From Panopea generosa (taxonomy: Eukaryota; Mollusca; Bivalvia; Adapedonta; Hiatellidae): a stretch of DNA of 64,000 nucleotides. Location: assembly GCA_029582155.1 (NCBI GenBank), contig CM055896.1, forward strand, positions 6,272,218 through 6,336,217. The letters run 5' to 3'. Positions 38,096-50,900 of this stretch are shown here, piece by piece. The notes beneath the pieces are model-generated. The model saw only the letters and a program-made list of their open reading frames with translations, did not search any database and was not told the origin of the DNA. The translations under genes were made by a program, and so were the position numbers. Numbering within the stretch: the stretch's first letter is position 1; each line of letters begins with the position of its first letter.

Positions 38096-38919
38096 ATTTA
38101 AACTAAAATATGTCCCTGTGTCATGTTACGAATAGTATTACGTAAACATGTTCTTTTTCTTGACTCTATACAATGAGCTGACCTGGTCGCTGTAAAAAAT
38201 GAAATAAAAACGCCCATTTAAGGATTGGTTAATGGAAAAGAGCAGAGAAGTGCCGGAAGCTGCTTGGACGCCAGTAGCAGAATGATTGTGGCAATAGTTT
38301 AAACATTATTTTATTCACATAAGTACATCGAATTAGCATCCTTTTAAAATAAAGCATAAAGTCATACGCTTAGCAACTATTTGGAAAGGATACAGAAAAA
38401 GGCTTTAGAACCTTGTGTAAATCTGCTTCCACAATAGTTACTTTACATTTCATATAGACTTTATCATATTTTCCCGTAATAATTTCAATTTGGCCAAATG
38501 TGCAAACATTGATAAAAGAAATAATGGTGTATTCAGAAGTTTTCAAATAAAAAATAAGTATTGGTTGAGGAGAAGGAATGAAAGAAATTTTTTATCTCCT
38601 TTTATCGATTCATTCCGATACAGAGAATAGGTGTTTTGCAAGTTTATGTTTATCAATTTAATACATTCAGTAATCATTGTTTCTTACTATCTAAGATCAA
38701 ATAGAGACGTGTCGTCATAATTATGTAGGTAAACATAGCATCGAATATGAGAAGGCATTATCTATTTAATTGTGCACGATACTCAAAACGTTTGTTTTTA
38801 TTACATAATTGGCAATAAAGACTACACCTATATATAAACATAATATGATAAAAAAGGATGTGTGTGTGTGTTGTTGTTTTTTGCTAATTCTTCAACTTAA
38901 AAAATAAACACGACGATCT
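38096..38919. other. Intergenic, nothing recognised
   Basis: AT-rich, with no gene or array seen. A short (TG)n run lies at 38,860-38,870. Confidence 0.5.
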
Positions 38920-39245
38920 GACTTGAGTAAGCATCTTTATTTCTATTGCTGGGTTTGTCCAAGGATTATATGCAATTTCAACTGTTTGCCAAAACAAAAA
39001 CATATCAAGGAATTATATAGGGAAGGAAATGCAAATGTGTACACTCGCGAATTTATGTTTAAAATTGTTGAAGTTCTTTTGATTACAAAATGTGTATACT
39101 GCAGCTAAAATAAGGACAAATTACGAGTACTTTTCCTTCAAACCTCAGTATGAACTACTAATTGTCAAATAATTAATCTTTCGCGTGCTAATTTATCAAC
39201 ATTTAGCCAGGAGATGCAAGTTTCCTTCTGTACAAGTCCTTGATC
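38920..39245 (+). repeat. Local duplication, copy 2
   Basis: Diverged direct copy of 33,440-34,010, without the secreted-protein exon that follows copy 1. Confidence 0.55.
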
Positions 39246-39630
39246 ATATGGAGATTTTTATTTTCTTTAAATGTATTATGCACAGTGTGCAAAAAAAATA
39301 GACACCGGAATAGCCAATGAAAAACTAGCTTATAAAATAAACAGGAAATTACTTACCTTAATTTTCATTGGTTGATAACAATTGTTACGAGAATCATGAC
39401 TGCCGTGTATTTTTTTCTGTGAACTAAATTATGTTATAATTGAACGTTATCAAAAATGTTGCCTGGAGGTTAAAACTCCACACATGAATTACGGAAAGCG
39501 CATTGCGCTGTCACGTTCCACTCCAATTACGGACAGGTAAATTGCTTGAAAAAATTATTCGTGACGCTTGACATAAATTGTCATAAACTTTTACAAATAG
39601 CCAGAGTACTGCTCTGCAATTTATTACTGT

Positions 39631-39895
39631 CTTGAAGGACTGGACATTAGTCCCGTGTACACAGAGAGTCATACCCAGTTTGTCTTGAAGGACTGGACAT
39701 CAGTCCCGTGTACACAGAGAGTCATATCCAGTTTGTCTTGAAGGACTGGACATCAGTCCCGTGTACACAGAGAGTCATACCCAGTTTGTCTTGAATGACT
39801 GGACATCAGTCCCGTGTACACAGAGAGTCATACCCAGTTTGTCTTGAAGGACTGGACATCAGTCCCGTGTACACAGAGAGTCATACCCAGTTTCC
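39631..39895. repeat. 53-bp tandem array, 5 units
   Basis: Units start at 39,631, 39,684, 39,737, 39,790 and 39,843, each beginning CTTGAA and containing CATCAGTCCCGTGTACACAG. Nearly identical copies show a recent origin. Noncoding as far as can be seen. Confidence 0.95.
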
Positions 39896-40537
39896 CTTGA
39901 AGGTCTCACTGAACTTCTATGTTAATTCAAATGCCTGTAAACCTCACTCAGAAACGATGTTTCCAATATTAATAAGACATTGATTGATAGAAGTAAAGGG
40001 GGAAAAAACAGTGGCTAAAGAGTGCCATATTCAGATGTTTCGAATGTATGTAGGCAGAGTATGTAAAGAAGGGTCAAAATAAAATAAAATATCAAATAAA
40101 AAAGAAAATGCCATCTTTCGAACCAGCAGATTTGATTTGAATATTTAATATCATTTTTAATGCCAGCTTTTGCTAACAAGACAATCAGTTAGCCCACTCT
40201 TGATTAGGATCCTGGAAAGTTAAGCGGTTCTTAGTTTAGTTTATACCAATATATTTGAGCTTGATTGCGAAATAACAAATAACAATGAAAAACATTCATA
40301 CATCAGTCATCATAGAGACTATGGCCAGACAGTGATTCAATCTCATGACCCCTGGATTTTAAGACAGATTGCGTCATTTGTTGGAATGATATATGTTTGA
40401 AGCAAATAGCCATTGAAAATACTTGTTTCAAAATCAGTTATCAAAGAAGTCTTTAACCATTGTTAATTGAAAAAAAAATTTAACATAACACAGGGAAACA
40501 CAATCGGTAATTCCCATTCATACAATCTTATTTCAGG
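39896..40537. other. Intergenic with minus-strand SINE head
   Basis: At 40,305-40,385 a degenerate minus-strand tRNA-like head (GACTATGGCCAGACAGTG, then GACCCCTGGATTTTAAGAC) is related to 58,425-58,530. Nothing else recognised. Confidence 0.45.
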
Positions 40538-41641
40538 GAATTACAGTCAATCTGGCCACAAGTCAATCCGGCCACAAAAAAGTCAAAGCGGCCACAAAAA
40601 ATAATTGAACCGGCCACACGATTTTTTAATATGACCAAACCGGCCACAATATTGGTCAAAATGGCCACATTATTGGTCAAAACAGCCACAAATATTTTTT
40701 TTGATAATTTTTGTAAGTTTTTACTTGTTGGAAATAAATTATAAAAAAAGGTCCTTATTTTGCTCATTATTTACATAATCACGCCATGTGCTAATTAAAA
40801 AAAATTGTATTAAGTTTTTTTGTTTTTTTTGTAATTTTACGATAATAAGCAATTTACCTAAACAAACAATGCACTAAATAAAAGATTTAATGTTTCATAG
40901 TTTGTGTCGTTGGAATGTATAAAATAAAATTTTTTTTTGTTAGCTGACAATTTTATATGTTTGTTTGTAGTAATTCTACGATAATTAAGCAATGTACTAA
41001 TTAAGTTATGATTTATCGGTTGCGCTGCATGCGATAAACATAACAGTTATTCAAAGGTGTTTACGGTCCTTTAATTTTTCTTTTATCGGGTTCCATTTTA
41101 ATGAAATTCAAATTGTTTGTGAAAAGTGATAATTTGCTTAAATTATCTGCAAACACAAACTGCCCACAAACTTAGTAAACATTTTAAGTATAAATATGAA
41201 GGGCTGATTGCACTGTCCACAAAACATTCATGATAGCCAGTTTGTTTTCTATTTATTTTAGTTTACTATTTTGCTGTCAAAATAAGATTATACATTATTA
41301 CACAAAAAGAACCAATAAAACACACATTTTGGTCAAAATCACATATTGATTAGTTGCTCCGTTTTTAATATATTGCCTATGCTAACGTAACTTTTTGAAA
41401 CATTAAAGCCGATTTCAAGTCATTCGGACGAAAACAATGTGTTTTATTAGCTCATTTCGTGTAATAAATGGTCCTTTCCGTAGCACCGTCTCCAGTAAAA
41501 ATAATATTTCTTTAATTTGAACGTGGAATATATATAGTAAATATAATAAAAGAAATAAGGGGGAAAATGTGACCGGTTTGACCAAAATAAAAAAAAAGTG
41601 TGGCCGGATTGACTTTTTTGGGGCCGGTTTGACCTGCTTCC
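40538..41641. mobile_element. 1.1-kb non-autonomous element with GTCAAnCCGGCCACA ends
   Basis: The left end has five or more copies of a motif near GTCAATCCGGCCACA (40,549-40,690). The right end has the same motif inverted (TGTGGCCGGATTGAC and GGCCGGTTTGACC at 41,599-41,632). Both ends thus carry inverted subterminal repeats. ATTTCAGG occurs immediately outside each end (40,530-40,537 and 41,642-41,649), a possible 8-bp target duplication as made by hAT elements. The interior is AT-rich without a transposase frame. Confidence 0.6.
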
Positions 41642-41863
41642 ATTTCAGGTCTGGGGTATGCAGGGTCGTCAAAAGGCAGTTTCAAATGATCGCTGAACCA
41701 AAAAATTCATTGTTCAAAATCATATTATTTTCTGAGTAACTTCTTCAAATCTCACAATATCAAGTCGATGTTACTATTCCTACCTAGTTACCTGCGTGTA
41801 TCCTATTATCAATAGTGAATTTATCTTCCGATTCCAAACGTTAAGGATCATTTAATGTTTCAG

Positions 41864-41938
41864 TGACAGTGCCTTTGGAGAAGACTATGAAGATGATAAC
41901 AGAGGTCACAAGCGTGCCAACATGGGCAAGGATATAAA
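41864..41938 (+). CDS. Clock: Clock exon, acidic N-terminal segment
   Basis: Follows TTTAATGTTTCAG and ends ATAAA before GTAAGT. Translation [20 protein letters not shown]... is acidic and leads in frame into the bHLH exon. It lies where CLOCK proteins have an acidic, weakly conserved N-terminus. Entry phase requires two bases from an upstream exon that I did not find. Confidence 0.8.
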
Positions 41939-44900
41939 GTAAGTTGTTGAATCTCAGAGTTGTTGTATAAATGAGCTGATGTGAGATGGACTATCGCTCC
42001 ACCCACTGATCGCATGCCATTGTTTGTCCAAGTTTATACAATGTAGTGTTTATTTAGACATTAATTGTTTGTATTAGGAAAGTGGCGGAATAGCAACCAA
42101 TATCGCTTGCTGAATGGATTATCAACTTGTTTTGATTGACAACCCACGTCAAGTCAATTGTTTTGAAGGCTGAATATATTATCATTGAATAGAATGACCA
42201 AATATTTACAATATTAACATAAATCAGTTGAAATCTATAATGCCAAATGTTTTTCTAGCCTAATGTCTCATTTTAAACCTACCTCTCATTGCCGGAGTGT
42301 TACGTTCCAGCCCAGCTCAGTCCAAAGATTTTAAGTGAGAAAGTTGGTAATTTTCTTACCATCTCAGTTTCATTCAGAGGTCTTTTTAAGGTCCTACGTG
42401 ACTGAGGGGTATATGCACTATAAACTCCTTCTAAATTTTGCAGCTGATATTAACTAAACATGTTAAGGAGTTTCGGTATAAACAGATAAAGGCCAGTTGT
42501 GTATATTGTCAATCCATCAAGTTATGTCCCTTAAATTCTTTTTAATGGTCAATATTGCCAGCACAACTTCTACTAAATTTCTCAACTGATTATGGCCAAA
42601 TTTGTCAGTTATTATCCGTACGAAGTTAAAATGCCTATATTGTCATCTACTAACTTGACGGGGAAACTCATGCTCTATAGTCCCATAAAATGTCACATAA
42701 AGTTTTCTACCGATGCACCCTGTCTCCCCAGCACTTTTTGTTTTACAACTATTTATTTAAGATACGTTTTCATTACGAATAGTGTCTGGTGTAGTCTGTG
42801 AAAGTAAGTAAAAGTAAAGTGTTTGTTTATTATAGTGTCAACCTTATTGAAAGGGCCAGCCACACTGTGCTTATGAGAATTATTTATGTACACAGTTACT
42901 TTCCGAAAGCTATCATTACCAGGCGTCAGGCTGTTAGACATTTGGTTCCCCTCAATTTAACTAGCTGTTCGGTGAGCAACTGGGCCCATCCGAAAAAATC
43001 TAAGTGCTTCAATTGGGATTCAAACTTTTGACCTCCCACTTGCGAGGCAGACGACTTAACCACTAGGCCACGGAAAACAGTGTTAACCTCATTTGTCAAC
43101 TTCAAATTTTGAAGTTATTAAAAAAATTTTGGAAATTCATTTAGTGTGTCGCTTACTCATTGTTCGATCTTTTGTAAGCCTTATAACAAATATTCTTTCT
43201 AAACTTTGCATAAAATACTACGCAAATGAAAAGTTTTTAGATGTCACAATTTGTTTGATGAAATTCTTAACACTCATTGTTAATACAAATGTTAGTGAAA
43301 CGGGCCTCAAAGTTTAGATATACAGAAAATGCAAGCATCTTGCTGCATATCAGTATCAGCTAAGCACAAATACAAAGCTTCTAAAAGATGGTCATAAGAA
43401 ATAACATGACCTTTGATTTTTTGCAACTGACACTCACAGATGATCATAGTTTTAATTTTAATAGTTAAAGATGATCATAACACATTTCAAATAGTAGTGC
43501 CTCCCCCAAAGAAGCTAAAAATTCATTTAACTGGTCAACAGACTTTTAAATCTTTCATTGATGATAATGTTACCACAAATACAACTTCATGTTTGATGGA
43601 GAAGCTGTATTGATGTACATCGGTCACCAGCACTTTTGCTATGTATACCTGTATTGTTACTGTCGTTTATACCCCATACTTTTCTTCTACAGAGTGAACC
43701 GTAATCTCAGTGAAAAGAAGCGCCGAGATCAGTTCAACATGTTGGTGAACGAATTGTGTACAATGGTATCGACAACCAGTAAGAAGATGGACAAATCCAC
43801 TGTTCTCAAATCAACTATCGCTTTTTTAAAGAACCATCAAGGTACAGCACTATTTTACATTTGATATTTCAGGGACGTTTTACAGAATGGATGGCAGTCT
43901 AGTTTTATAATTGGAAAAACACATGATTTTTTAAAAAAATTCTAAGGCTCAACATTTTGTACAATTTTAGGTTGAATTTGGGTAATTCATGATTTTTGCA
44001 TGGTGAAGACACTGACTATTGATGTCGGGGGTAAGACAGATAATTGGTGTCTGGGAAAGACACTGATAATTGATGCCTTATTGGTGTCTGGGGGAAGAGA
44101 AATTATTGGTGCCTGGGGATGACACAGATTATTAGTGTCAGGGGAAGACAGATTATTTTGTGTCTAGGATGATTAATTATTTGTGTCTAGGATGACAAAT
44201 TATTGGTGTCTTGGGAAGACACAGATTATTGGTGTCTGGGAATTACACTGATTATTGGTGTCTGGGGAAGATGCTGATTATTGGTGTCAGGGGAAGACAC
44301 TGATTATTGGTCGCTGGGAGAAGAGAGATTATTGGTGTCTAAGGATGACACAGATTATTGGTGTCAGGGGAAGACAGATTGTTTGTGTCTAGGATGACAA
44401 ATTATTTGTGTCTAGGATGACAAATTATTGGTGTCTTAGGAAGACACAGATTATTGGTGTCTGGGAATTACACTGATTATTGGTGTCTGGGGAAGATGCT
44501 GATTATTGGTGTCAGGGGAAGACACTGATTATTGGTCGCTGGGAGAAGAGAGATTATTGGTGTCTGAGGATGACACAGATTATTGGCGTCAGGGGAAGAC
44601 AGATTATTTGTGTCTAGGATGACAAATTATTTGTGTCTAGGATGACAGATTATTGGTGTCTGGGGAAGACACAGATTATTGGTGTCTGGGTATTACACTG
44701 AATATTGGTGTCTGGGGAAGACATTGGTTATTGGTGTCAGGGGAAGATGCTGATTATAAGTGTCAGGGGAAGATGCTGATTATTGGTGCCTGGGGAAGAT
44801 ATTGATTATTGGTGTCTTGGGAAGATGCTGATTATAAGTGTCAGGGGAAGATGCTGATTATTGGTGTCTGGGGAAGACACAGCTTATTGGTGTCTACAAA

Positions 44901-47900
44901 GAAGGGTGATAGATTTGACATTTTAAAATCAGATAAATCAGTTGCAGATCATATTTAGTCACATTTCTTTGTCCATCAAAACCTTTGTGAATAAAGCAAT
45001 TAAACTGAAATCAACATAACTATTTTTATTGCATTTAATTAAAAATATAATTAAAATATAATATGAACAGACAGTATATAGAGCGTCAGTTTTTAGCTCA
45101 TCTGATGTATTATCCTGTCTCTTGGCAATATTTAATATATATATAATGACCATTGCCTTTTAATGTTTGTATTCACCAGAAACCACCGATCAAGCACATG
45201 TTCATGAAATCAAAGAAGACTGGAAACCATCATTTCTCACAAATGATGAATTCATGCATTTAATGTTGGAGGTAAGAATATGCTCCAGGTCAGTCTTAAA
45301 AATAAAATTTGTTTGCTGTGCTCCGACCCAGTATTTTTCATGTGGGTTTGTAGGTACATGTAGTTATTGTTTTGCCGAATTTTAATTTGTGTAGTCATTT
45401 TTAATAAAAAAAGGACAGAAATCATGGAAAAAAAATCAACGCATTGAAAGTCAATAAAAAAATTTGGGTAGCTACAATTTTGAGTGAGAAGGTAGGAGCA
45501 CAGCAACAAATATTTTTAAGGATGACCCCATCACATATAAACAAGGTGTTAAATGTAGTCAAAAAGGTGATATATAATTATTAACATACATATATTGAAC
45601 CCTGTGTTAAGCAACACATCATAAGGGTGACAATGTAAGGTAAATAAATGCACTACAATCAAGGTCAGCACGCGATGCATTTAAATGATGATCAAAGAAA
45701 GTTGCTGATCCAGATTGTTTAAAGGCATTGATGGATGTTAATGGACCAGTAGACATAAATGATGTAAGTGTGGTGGGGACTGTATGTCATGTATATTAAC
45801 AGTTTCAACGCAGATTAATTTGCTGGATGAAAATTTCCACCCCACCTATCTCTCTTTTTCTTCATCCCTGCCAATTCCAATTATCACAACCATATACTTC
45901 TGAATTTAAAATCAAATATTATATACAGTAATAGTAATTATGAGTAACTTTTATCAGCACATCCTTTAGCTTTCTATCTCAAATAGTAACATATGGTAAT
46001 ATGATTGAAACAATAGAAAATGACATTAAGCATAACACAGTAACGATTCTGTCATAACTATTAACTGTACCCCACACAGATTTTTTCAGTCACCATAATC
46101 GGGGTTTCTCTATACATTTAAATCCAAACATGTACATGGGAGTCTTTTGAACTTCATACTGCAATTTAATTTTAGCCTTGTTATTGTACATATACATGTA
46201 TTACTAAGTTTAATAAACTTTTATTTTTATGTTTCAGGCATTAGACAGTTTCCTTCTTGTATTTTCACAACAAGGTGTGATACTGTATGCATCGGAGAGT
46301 GTCACGTCATTACTCGGCCATCTACCGGTATGTTAATCATTGTCCATTTCAGGGATGCAACAGAATCACAATATATTGCATTATACGTGTATCTACAATA
46401 CCTTGTGATAAATTTTCTGTTGCCCCACAAGGCTGCAAATGTTTTTCATTGGGAAATGAAATGCAGTTGATATGTTTAGTTTTAAAAGTAAGATGATTAA
46501 CAATAGAAATTTTGATATTTGGTTTAAAATATTAAGAAACACATTTTGTTCTATTTGGAAATAGAAAAAATAATGCTTAAGCCTTGAACTTTTCCAACAG
46601 TCAATCAATAGTATATATTTTCCCACTTAAAATGAGCAATCAAAGGAAAGGTTTTACTTAAGGATTAAAAGCACACTTTTGAGTTTTCTCTGAGGGCTTT
46701 CCAGCAACATTAAAATGGCAACATTAAAATATTAAACAAATGTTTTTCACCTATTATGCTATTTTCCCATTTAAATATTAAAAAAGCAGATTATATGCAT
46801 TAATGCCAAAAGTTAATGTCATCATTGGAACAGCGATGTCAACAAACTGAATCTGTGCACCCATTTTTAACTCGTCTTGTTTAAAAAAACGAAGAGCTAT
46901 TGTCATGACCCTGGCGTCGGTGTCATTGTCGGCATCGTCCGCCGGTTAAAGTTTTATGTTTAGCTCAGCTTTTTCTCTGTTTCTGAACAAACAACTCATG
47001 TAACTGTGACTAATCTTCATAAACTCATTTATATTATGTTGTAGAAACAATGTATATAGCGAACTTACATAAATTTCCATCTTTTGGGCTTTAAAAGTTT
47101 GTTTAGCCCGGGTTTGAATTAATTTTTTTTCAGTTATACTATAAATTCTGTAAGTTGATCACCATCAACTTAAAAAAAGTTTTGATTTGACCTATTTAAT
47201 GGACTTTCCTGCCCGAGCCGAACCAAGACCCCAACCCTGCTGCCCATTTTTTTTTGCTTTTAAATTTGTTTTGTATTAAATCAAATACTCTGTCCCATTT
47301 CAACTTTGTTACTGATCCAAAGACACTCCCCCCCCCCCCCCTTAACCCATCCCTGGCCTTTTTTTTTTCTTTTTTTTTTAAATTTTGTTTTGTATTAAAT
47401 TAAATACTCTGCCCCATTTCAATTTTGTTACTGACTCCCTCCCCCACCCCATCCCCTCCCATTTTTTATTTTTTTTATTTTGTTTTGTATTAAACCAAAT
47501 ACTCTGCCCCATTTCAACTTTGTTACTGACCCCAAGACCCTCACTCCTACCCCCCCCCCCCCCCCCCCCCCCTTAACCCATCCCTGGCCTTTTTTTTTTC
47601 TTTTTTTTTTAAATTTTGTTTTGTATTAAATTAAATACTCTGCCCCATTTCAATTTTGTTACTGACCCCCTCCCCCACCCCATCCCCTCCCATTTTTTAT
47701 TTTTTTAATTTTGTTTTGTATTAAACCAAATACTCTGTCCCATTTCATCTTTTTTACCGACCCCAAGACCCTTACTGTTACGCAGCCGCCATCCCTGCCC
47801 ATTTTTTTATTTTTATTTTTAAATTTTGTATATGTTTTAAATTAAATAATTTGCCCATTTCAAATTTGTACTGAGTCTGACCCCAAGGACATTCTCCCCA

Positions 47901-50900
47901 CCCCCACCCATTTTTTTTTAAATTTAATACAATTCTGCCCCTTTGTTACCAACCCAAATATAGACATTTTGTATATTCTGCCCTTATAGTTATACTTGCA
48001 CATACATGTATCTACTATTTTGCTAATATGAAAGCTGCTTTCATTCATACAGATATATCTGTTTTTCTGATGGTACATTATAATAAACTGTTCTGTGATC
48101 GGCAAGGCTAGAATAGTTGAGTTAACACTGTTCTTCAACATCTCCATTGTTTTTGGTGATTTTTTTAAATCTGTTTTATTTTTTCAGTAATAGTATTGAT
48201 TTTTTAAACTAATCATGTTTAAAAAGTTTACTTCACTGACTTTGACGTACATAATAGATTTGGAAAAAAGATGTGCGTCTGCACCCGCTTGTGGTGCTCT
48301 TGTTATGCAGCTTTCCGCAAACGTAATATGAAATTATCAGCAAAAAAAATGATGTCACCAATAAATGTAAACTAGTCCTTTTTAGGCCATCCTTAAAAAA
48401 ATATTTGTTTGCTTTGCTCTAACCCAGTATTTTTCATGTAGGTAGCTAATTTTTTTGTTTTGGGTAAATTTTGAAATTGCATAGTCATTTTAAAGAAAAA
48501 TGGACAGCAACCATGAAAAAAAATATAAATGCTATAAAAGTCAATAAAAAAGTTTGGGTAGCTGCAATTTTGAGTGAGTAGGTAGGAGCACAGCAAACAT
48601 TTGATTTTTTAAGGACAGCCTTAGCTTAGTTTAAGCTAAAAAATAAAGTGTTTTCCATAAGGAAATAAATTGCAGTTAATCCATAAACATTGTAGTTCAT
48701 TTAGACCATTTGCAGTAGAAATGTAAATATAATTTGGTGTGTTTTTATTTCAGTCTGACATGGTAAATAAGTCAATCTTTGATCTTATGAGTAAGACTGA
48801 GTCTGCCAACCTACACAATTTACTGTACAACTATACAATAGCATTGGGGAATGGCGTACCAGAATATGAGAAAGGTATCTGAACATCTTTAACCCTTTAC
48901 TCCATAGATATGTGTTTTCCTGCACCAATCACAGAAGGCCTTTAAAAACAGTGCAGGAAGAGTTCAGATTGCTCGTAATGAGCAATCTGGACACTTCCTG
49001 CACTGTTTTCCACTCTGTCAGTTAATATAAACATAATTCACCCATTGCTGATATGTTGTGAGTTAATGCTTTCAATATTAGAGGTGTCCAAAGGCATCTG
49101 TATGAAGTAAAAGGTTAAGTTAAATGTAACCGGGTAACCCCTTCATTTCATTCGTCGTAATGCTGTGGTTTACACCTCATGAAAAGGCCTAATTTCAGGC
49201 CCCTGTCAAATGATTGATGGAGAATGTGCATTCAGTGTTACAACTGTCTGTCTGTCTGTTTTTGAGTCCGTCCGTGTAACTGCCTGTCAAATTGGTTTCC
49301 GACGAATAATAGATGTTAATTACTTTTTTAAGTGGAATTGCGGTGATTATGAAGGTAAATAAGCACAAATGGCAGCATGTTAAAATAATCAGATAAACTA
49401 CGTTTACCCTACGCTTCAGACCTCAGTGCTCCAGATAAACTTTTCTTCAAATGTGTATTTTACCCTTTATATTAATATGCAGTGCTTATTTTCGAAGTGT
49501 TAATGGAAAAAAATGAACATTCTTATCAAATTGCCATTTAAAACAAACTAATCAATACTGAAATTGAGAATAACCAAATAGTGCTTATCAGGAGCACTGC
49601 CTTCTTTAACTTCATGTAATAGCGTTTTTTTCCCTCAAACAAAGGTGATAATCATGTTTGTTTGTTTTTTATTTGACTTTATAGCTTTCTAACTATCAAA
49701 ATTTTATTTTTCAGCAGTGCAAACCACAGGTGGTTAAATAACATTTGCATTGAGATCCCTTGTAATGTGTTGATATGGAGTTTAGCCCCATTAAAAACAT
49801 TTAAATAGTTTTACTTAATGAAAAATAATTCTGTACCATCTACTTATAACTATCCCAGAATGTTACTTTTCTGAAAGAAAAAAATGGATGAATTTGAGTT
49901 CAAGTTTATGGTGGGGTAAAAAGGTTTATTACTGCTAATAATAATAAATGCAAGAATTACAAATTGATAAATATTTAATGGCCATTACTGTGTTTACAGA
50001 AGAAAATCAGCTGTGTTTTGACTGCAATATTCTCCGAGGTTGTGTTGATCCTAGAGACCCTGTAACATATGAACCTGTAACTATACGAGGCAGCTTTAGA
50101 TACTCTGATGGAAATACAGGTAAATAGTAATTTTGGTTATACAGTCAAACCTGTCTTAAGCAGCCAGTCAAGGGAAGGAGCAATAGTGACAGGTTGTTGC
50201 TTAATACAGGTCAATTTGCTCTGAGAGCATAGAAATGGGAAAAAGCGAATGTGGCTGTATAAGACAGGTGGCTGCTTAATAGAGGTAACCGCTTATACAG
50301 GTTTGACTGTATATTTATTTTCATATCAGCCCAGATACTGTTCTAATTTTTAAATTGGGAAACATACGCACTCGAGCTGAAATTTCATTTTTGAACAGTT
50401 CCTATTTTACTGTCAGTTATACACAGTATCATGTAAATCTGTAGAATTTGTCTTAAGTTTTAAATGACAAAGTTAATCAAAACTGTTAGAAAAGTAAACA
50501 AACAATTATTCATAATGATTCAAATTTAGTTTATACTTATTTATTTTATTGCGATTGCGATTAAAGCTCAGAGCTTATATGAACCACTGTCAAGTCAGCT
50601 TCCCAGGTAGAACCAGTACTGAGTGTTGTTTTATGAGAGGCAATGGGTCGACCAGTGGATCAAACCCACAACTTCTGTGGTCAGCGGCCAACACTCTATC
50701 CATGAGACTACCACCCCCACTTGATTCCAATTTGGCTCAAATCATGTAGAAATGGATACATTTTCTAATTATACAAATATTTCAAACATTTCTCAAAATT
50801 TGAATTCACTACAAAGACTTTGTCAAATTGGCAATTTTTATTTTAAGTTGAATTAAAATCTTCCTTCACCATATCATGACCTACAGTTTTTGTTAAACAC

